A DNA stretch of 8,934 bases from Actinomycetes bacterium (GTDB taxonomy: Bacteria > Actinomycetota > Acidimicrobiia > Acidimicrobiales > RAAP-2), in contig JAJYYT010000068.1 of assembly GCA_021800645.1 (NCBI GenBank), positions 1 through 8,934 on the forward strand, read 5' to 3'. This document shows positions 5,714 through 8,934 of this stretch, in pieces. Each line of letters opens with the position of its first letter. Positions within the stretch are counted from its first letter, which is position 1. The notes below the pieces were generated by a model that did not search any database, was not told the origin of the DNA, and worked only from the letters and a program-made list of their open reading frames with translations. The position numbers and the translations under genes were made by a program.

Positions 5714-6577
5714 TCACACTTCGAGGGTCGCCCCCTCCTGGGCGACGGCGATCTCCCCAAGTCGCCCAGCATCGGGGTGGCGCCGCGCCACACTGGCGAG
5801 CTCGGCGACGTCGCTGTCGGAATGGGAAGGGTCGTGATGGAAGAGGTAGAGGCGCTTCACTCCGCACTCCGCTGCCACCTTGACCGCGTAGCCCACGGTC
5901 GAATGTCCCCAATCGGGCTTCGTCTCGAACTCCTCGTCGGAGTACTGCGCGTCGTGGAGCAAGAGGTCGGCGCCTTGGCACAGTGATCGGAGGGCGTCGG
6001 GCACCGTCGAACGATCAGCGGGTGCCTGGTGGTCGGGAACGTACACGAGGACGCGCCCCTCGGCTTCGATCCGGAACCCGAGCGTGTTGCCCGGGTGCGG
6101 GACGGTTCTCGCCGAGACGCTGATCCGGCCGAGCCCGAGCCGTGCTCCGTCCTGCGCGCCAGCCTCAGCCGAAAGCTCTCGTACGTCGAGCTCCCCTCCG
6201 AACTCCACCATCTTTACCGGGAAGAAAGGCGGCTCGACGGCCCGCTCGAGCGCTGTGCGGAGAAGCTCACCCTGCTGGCTCGGGCCGTACAAGGTGAGAT
6301 GGGCGCCGGGCTCGTGCAGCGGCGCGAAGAACGGCAGTCCGAGGATGTGGTCGAAGTGCAGATGGGTGACCAGCGCGTTGACCCGGAGCGGCCGATCGTG
6401 CTGGCCCGCCGCCTGGAGAGTCTCCCCGAGGGCTCGGAGGCCCGTGCCGAGGTCGAGGACGAGAGGTGGCTCGCCGTCGACCGACACGAGAACGCACGAG
6501 GTGTTCCCGCCGACGCCGCAATAGTCCGCCCCGGCGCACGGGCACGAACCTCGCACTCCGAAGAAGCTGACGCGCAT
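5714..6577 (-). CDS. MBL-fold metallo-hydrolase, RNase Z-like type
   Basis: Predicted zinc-dependent hydrolase of 287 residues, most like the group beginning MRVxFxGVRGSxPxPG with GGNTSCVLV soon after (here 23-31). The metal motif HLHFDH is at 72-77 (H72, H74, D76, H77). Other likely ligands are H161 in the PHPGNTLGFRI block, D209 in LLHDAQYSDEEF, and H247 or H248 in FHHDPSHSD; GHST (224-227) is a further family feature. This architecture fits phosphodiesterases or tRNase Z-like enzymes acting on phosphodiester bonds, but the substrate cannot be told from sequence. ATG 6577 places the MRVSFFGVRG signature at the very start; the frame is open far upstream but there overlaps mutY on the same strand. 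It lies 55 bases downstream of mutY and has no visible Shine-Dalgarno. Confidence 0.85.
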   Translation of the reverse strand: MRVSFFGVRGSCPCAGADYCGVGGNTSCVLVSVDGEPPLVLDLGTGLRALGETLQAAGQHDRPLRVNALVTHLHFDHILGLPFFAPLHEPGAHLTLYGPSQQGELLRTALERAVEPPFFPVKMVEFGGELDVRELSAEAGAQDGARLGLGRISVSARTVPHPGNTLGFRIEAEGRVLVYVPDHQAPADRSTVPDALRSLCQGADLLLHDAQYSDEEFETKPDWGHSTVGYAVKVAAECGVKRLYLFHHDPSHSDSDVAELASVARRHPDAGRLGEIAVAQEGATLEV

Positions 6578-6600
6578 CGAGACACCGTAACCCGGTCTCG
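6578..6600. promoter_or_regulatory. Inverted repeat just before the MBL hydrolase start
   Basis: CGAGAC (6578-6583) and GTCTCG (6595-6600) are perfect arms around 11 bases, immediately before the start codon on the minus strand. It could be an mRNA hairpin affecting initiation or ending mutY messages, or an operator; the short arms make chance possible in GC-rich DNA. Confidence 0.3.
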
Positions 6601-6632
6601 GTGCCCGCTCCATGCCGCGCCGGCTCATCTCA

Positions 6633-7652
6633 TCATCTGAGGGCGAGCTCCCCCCCGCGCCAGCACGCGAGCCCCTCGGAGACGAGGTCCTCAGCGATGC
6701 GACGCGCACGGGCCTCGTCACCGGGCCATCCTGCGGCGGCCGCCAGCCGGTCCGGGGCGATCGAGGAGCTGCGCAGGACCCCGACGAGCCTCCCGCGTCC
6801 CTCGCGGTCGGAGCCTGCGAATGGGGGCTGTCGACGGACGGCGCGCGCCGGATCGCCGGACGCTGTGCCCTTGCAGGCGCTGTTCGCCGGTTCGGCGGCC
6901 TCCGCCTCTGCCCACCGGCACCGCGAAGCGAGCGGGCAGCTTCCGCAGCGGGGAGCGTGCGCCGTGCAGCAGCGTGCCCCGAGGTCGAAGAGCGCCTGGG
7001 TGAACAACCAGGGGTTCCGTGCCGGAACAAGACGGTCCGCGAGGCGCTGCGCATCTTGGGGCTCGAGCTTGTGACCGACGACGGCTCGTGACAACACCCT
7101 GGACACGTTGGTGTCGACCACGCCGATCCGACGCCCGTACGCGAGGGCGAGAACGGCTCTTGCCGTGTAGGGGCCGACGCCAGGAAGCCGGAGCAGGTCA
7201 TCGAGCTGATCGGGCACCCGCCCCGCGTGACGGTCGACGACGAGCACAGCCGCCCTGTGGAGGTTGAGCGCCCTGCGGTTGTACCCAAGCCCCGCCCACG
7301 CACGGACCACTTCCCCCACGCTCGCCACGGCGCACTCGGCGACCGTCGGAAAGCGCGCGACGAACCGGGTGAACGGCTCGACGACCCGGGAAGCCTGCGT
7401 CTGCTGGAGCATCACCTCGCTCACGAGCACGGACCAGGGGTCTCGCGTCGAGCGCCACGGAAGGTCTCTCCACAGGCTCGTCGACGACCGCAGCACCAGA
7501 CGGCGCACCGTGGCGAGCTCGCGCGCGGTCGGTTCGGGCGGCGAACCGAGGGCGGGGCCGGCGGTCCGGGGGCCGGCGGTCCGGGGGCCGGCGGTCCGGG
7601 GGCCGGCGGTCCGGGCGGGTCCGGCCGGCTCAGCTCCAGACGTCGTCGGCAT
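6633..7652 (-). CDS. mutY: A/G-specific adenine glycosylase MutY
   Basis: Base-excision repair enzyme that removes adenine mispaired with 8-oxoguanine. The HhH-GPD core is complete: LWRDLPWR (60-67), the SEVMLQQT motif with catalytic Glu (E79), GLGYNRRALNLH (121-132), the helix-hairpin-helix LPGVGPYTA (156-164) and VVDTNVSRV with the catalytic Asp (D180). An intact Fe-S motif C-x6-C-x2-C-x5-C uses C229, C236, C239 and C245. The C-terminus lacks the NUDIX-like 8-oxoG recognition domain of E. coli MutY and instead has an REGRGRLVGVLR helix followed by a short winged-helix-like region, as in mycobacterial MutY; at 339 residues it is of that short class. ATG 7652 overlaps the MaoC-like gene by 23 bases and gives a leader of AGPRT repeats (about 10-34). 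A GTG near 7510 could start the protein after the repeat, so the N-terminus is uncertain. Confidence 0.92.
   Translation of the reverse strand: MPTTSGAEPAGPARTAGPRTAGPRTAGPRTAGPALGSPPEPTARELATVRRLVLRSSTSLWRDLPWRSTRDPWSVLVSEVMLQQTQASRVVEPFTRFVARFPTVAECAVASVGEVVRAWAGLGYNRRALNLHRAAVLVVDRHAGRVPDQLDDLLRLPGVGPYTARAVLALAYGRRIGVVDTNVSRVLSRAVVGHKLEPQDAQRLADRLVPARNPWLFTQALFDLGARCCTAHAPRCGSCPLASRCRWAEAEAAEPANSACKGTASGDPARAVRRQPPFAGSDREGRGRLVGVLRSSSIAPDRLAAAAGWPGDEARARRIAEDLVSEGLACWRGGELALR
7556..7615 (-). repeat. 15-bp coding tandem repeat in the MutY leader
   Basis: Four identical units of GGCCGGCGGTCCGGG run head to tail at 7556, 7571, 7586 and 7601, followed by a degenerate remnant to about 7625. 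On the coding strand each unit gives five residues (AGPRT), so copy changes stay in frame. It lies directly after the MutY start codon and ahead of the conserved domain. Confidence 0.92.
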
Positions 7653-8142
7653 ACGGGCGCCGCCGCTCCGGGGCCGCCGCGCGCTTCCAGACCATGACCT
7701 TGCGTCGGAAGGCGCACACCTCCTCACCGTGCTGGTTGAACGCCTTGGTCTCCACGGTCACGACCCCTCGGTCGTGCTTCGACTTCGACTCCACCGCGTC
7801 GACCACCCTCGTCTCCGCGTAGATCGTGTCGCCGTGGAACGTCGGGTTCCGGTGGACGAGCGACTCGACCTCCAGGTTCGCGATCGCAGAGCCGCTCACG
7901 TCAGGGACGCTCATGCCGAGCGCGAGCGAGTAGACGAGGTTTCCGACGACGACGTTGCGCCCGTGAACGGTCTCGTGCTCCGCGAACCACGCGTTCGTGT
8001 GGAGCGGGTGATGGTTCATCGTCAGCATGCAGAAGAGGTGGTCGTCGGACTCGGTGATCGTCTTGCCGGGCCAGTGCCGGTAGACGTCCCCGACGACGAA
8101 GTCCTCGAAGTAGCGGCCGAACGGCCGGTCGTAGATGGTCAT
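7630..8142 (-). CDS. MaoC-like hot-dog hydratase
   Basis: Single-domain MaoC-family protein of 170 residues, expected to hydrate or dehydrate an enoyl-CoA/3-hydroxyacyl-CoA. It opens with GRYFEDFVVGDVYRHWPGKT (9-28), the usual start of this group, so ATG 8142 is well placed, although GGAG sits only one base before it and the transcript may be leaderless. The active-site region reads LTMNHHPLHTNAWFAEH (40-56): the histidine of the hydratase-2 motif is kept (H48), while the usual Asp is N43. As I recall, this N-x-H-P form occurs in bacterial itaconyl-CoA or mesaconyl-CoA hydratase-like proteins, so the exchange is probably subfamily-typical rather than inactivating. VVVGNLVYSLALGMSVPDVSG (64-84) and VHRNPTFHGDTIYAETRV (96-113) complete the fold. 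It is the first gene of a likely operon with mutY, the MBL hydrolase and the RmlC-like gene. Confidence 0.85.
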   Translation of the reverse strand: MTIYDRPFGRYFEDFVVGDVYRHWPGKTITESDDHLFCMLTMNHHPLHTNAWFAEHETVHGRNVVVGNLVYSLALGMSVPDVSGSAIANLEVESLVHRNPTFHGDTIYAETRVVDAVESKSKHDRGVVTVETKAFNQHGEEVCAFRRKVMVWKRAAAPERRRPYADDVWS

Positions 8143-8200
8143 TCTCCGGGTGTAGTACGTCGGCTTCGCAACGTCCAGCCTGTCGCCGGGCGCGGCGTCC

Positions 8201-8223
8201 AACAGCCTTTCGTCCAGGCTGTT
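8201..8223. promoter_or_regulatory. Perfect 8-bp inverted repeat between divergent genes
   Basis: AACAGCCT (8201-8208) and AGGCTGTT (8216-8223) are exact complements separated by seven bases. The site lies 58 bases upstream of the MaoC-like start and 53 bases upstream of the beta-helix start, where an operator or promoter for either gene would be. A similar CCAGCCTGT at about 8175-8183 may be a degenerate half-site. No recognisable -10/-35 pair was found. Confidence 0.5.
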
Positions 8224-8276
8224 ACGGTGCCTGCGTCCAAGTGACCGACCTGCAAGCGGGGGACGTCGGAGAAGCG

Positions 8277-8934
8277 ATGAGCGTACGCCGGGATCCACGT
8301 CGGCATCGAAGGGGCGGCCTGCGAGCGTTGGGGGCTGCGGGCGTGCTCGTCGCAGGCCTGCTCGCCGGGACGGCTGGCGGAGCTCTCCCCCGGGGCGCCT
8401 TCGGCGGGATCAACCGTGCCGCAGCAGCATCCGACCAGGCCGCGCGTCAGGCCGCGCCCGTAGCCGCGCGCCACGGTCGGGTGCTGCTCGTGGGCACCTT
8501 TGACGGCCGCCGCGGGCAGTACACCAGCATCCAAGCAGCGGTGGACGTCGCAAAGCCTGGTGACACCGTCCTCATCGGGCCGGGGGACTATCACACAGCC
8601 GACGACCTTGCCCACCCGCCGACCCCGGAGCAAGCAGCACTCGGCGACTTCGGCGCGGTCCTCGTGACGACCCCCCGGCTGACGATCAGAGGCATGAACC
8701 GCTCGTCGGTGATCGTCGACGGGACGAAGGTGGGTTCTCCCGCCTGCGACCCGTCCCCGACAGCGCAAGTCGATGGGCCGCCGGACCCGAGCGGCGGCAA
8801 CTACGGGACGAACGGAATCGTCGTGTTCCGGGCTGACACAGTCACCGTGCAGAATTTGACCGTGTGCAACTTCCTCGCGGGCAAGGGCCCTTCGGGGAAC
8901 GGCATCTGGTGGAACGGCGGATCCGAGAGCGGCA
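8277..8934 (+). CDS. Exported right-handed beta-helix protein, N-terminal part
   Basis: Open to the window edge: 219 codons visible, no stop. A basic N-terminus (RRDPRRHRRGG, 4-14) and a hydrophobic segment (about 15-35) make an export signal; RRGGL is only weakly Tat-like. The likely cleavage lies between residues 36 and 52. After an Ala-rich spacer the parallel beta-helix (pectin-lyase fold) begins: QYTSIQAAVDVAKPGDTVLI (81-100) followed by GPGDYHT is the typical first rung, then TTPRLTIRGMNRSSVIVDGT (131-150) and GIVVFRADTVTVQNLTVCNF (180-199). Cys157 and Cys197 could form a disulfide outside the cell. Such proteins bind or cleave polysaccharides or serve as surface structures; no catalytic residues can be assigned from this part. 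ATG 8277 is preferred because GGAG lies five bases before it; an in-frame GTG at 8241 is an alternative. It is divergent from the MaoC-like gene. Confidence 0.8.
   Translation, partial: MSVRRDPRRHRRGGLRALGAAGVLVAGLLAGTAGGALPRGAFGGINRAAAASDQAARQAAPVAARHGRVLLVGTFDGRRGQYTSIQAAVDVAKPGDTVLIGPGDYHTADDLAHPPTPEQAALGDFGAVLVTTPRLTIRGMNRSSVIVDGTKVGSPACDPSPTAQVDGPPDPSGGNYGTNGIVVFRADTVTVQNLTVCNFLAGKGPSGNGIWWNGGSESG

Noticed and set aside
6578..7303. Extended N-terminus of the MBL hydrolase frame
   Set aside because: The extension overlaps mutY on the same strand, is Ser/Pro/Arg-rich without a recognisable domain, and the MRVSFFGVRG family start occurs at 6577.
7531..7547. GGTTCG/CGAACC inverted repeat
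   Set aside because: It lies inside mutY coding sequence just before the conserved domain and is short enough to occur by chance in GC-rich DNA.
7264..8244. A 326-codon plus-strand frame opposite mutY and the MaoC-like gene
   Set aside because: Its translation is the antisense of two conserved proteins and includes the antisense of the 15-bp repeat; no domain is recognised.

Overview
The window is GC-rich (by eye around 70 percent) with G/C-ending codons, GTG starts and few strong Shine-Dalgarno sites. The gene content fits a high-GC Actinomycetota chromosome: a SufB scaffold, a two-subunit B12 mutase, a RodZ-C-type membrane protein, a short mycobacterial-type MutY and a hot-dog MaoC hydratase. 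Acidimicrobiia is my best guess, but this is inference and I see no taxonomic marker that settles it. No RNA gene, transposase, integrase or CRISPR array was recognised. It reads as ordinary chromosome with several unusual low-complexity and palindromic elements.

Layout. (1) 1-473, minus: the N-terminal part of sufB, leaving the window at its left edge. (2) 474-795: a promoter-bearing gap between divergent genes, with one palindrome near the sufB side and another at the mutase start. (3) 796-3131, plus: a translationally coupled pair encoding the catalytic and B12-binding subunits of an acyl-CoA mutase. Its active-site residues match isobutyryl-CoA mutase rather than methylmalonyl-CoA mutase. 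The small subunit has a long glycine/valine/alanine leader built from a 12-bp tandem repeat. (4) 3132-4185, minus: a two-pass membrane protein with a RodZ-C-like outer domain; its last codons are duplicated just downstream. (5) 4186-4399: a regulatory gap with four 16-bp tandem repeats and two related CAGT/ACTG motifs, ahead of (6) a TetR-type regulator (4400-4996, plus). (7) 5132-8142, minus: a compact probable operon, in transcription order MaoC-like hydratase, MutY, MBL-fold hydrolase, RmlC-like epimerase. (8) 8277 to the end, plus: the start of an exported right-handed beta-helix protein, divergent from the hydratase across a gap with a perfect 8-bp inverted repeat.

How the genes fit together. 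The mutase subunits form one enzyme that rearranges a branched short-chain acyl-CoA. The MaoC-like hydratase also points to acyl-CoA metabolism but lies 4.5 kb away on the other strand, so a shared pathway is only a possibility. SufB belongs to Fe-S cluster assembly, and MutY carries a complete four-cysteine Fe-S motif; this is a biochemical connection, not an operon.

The points most worth a second look are the repeat-built leader of the B12 subunit and its altered SxL motif, the unclear mutase start lying in a palindrome, the array plus paired motif before tetR, the RmlC-like protein lacking its substrate-binding arginine, and the partial duplication of a gene end. I did not find convincing evidence for a wholly new multi-gene system.
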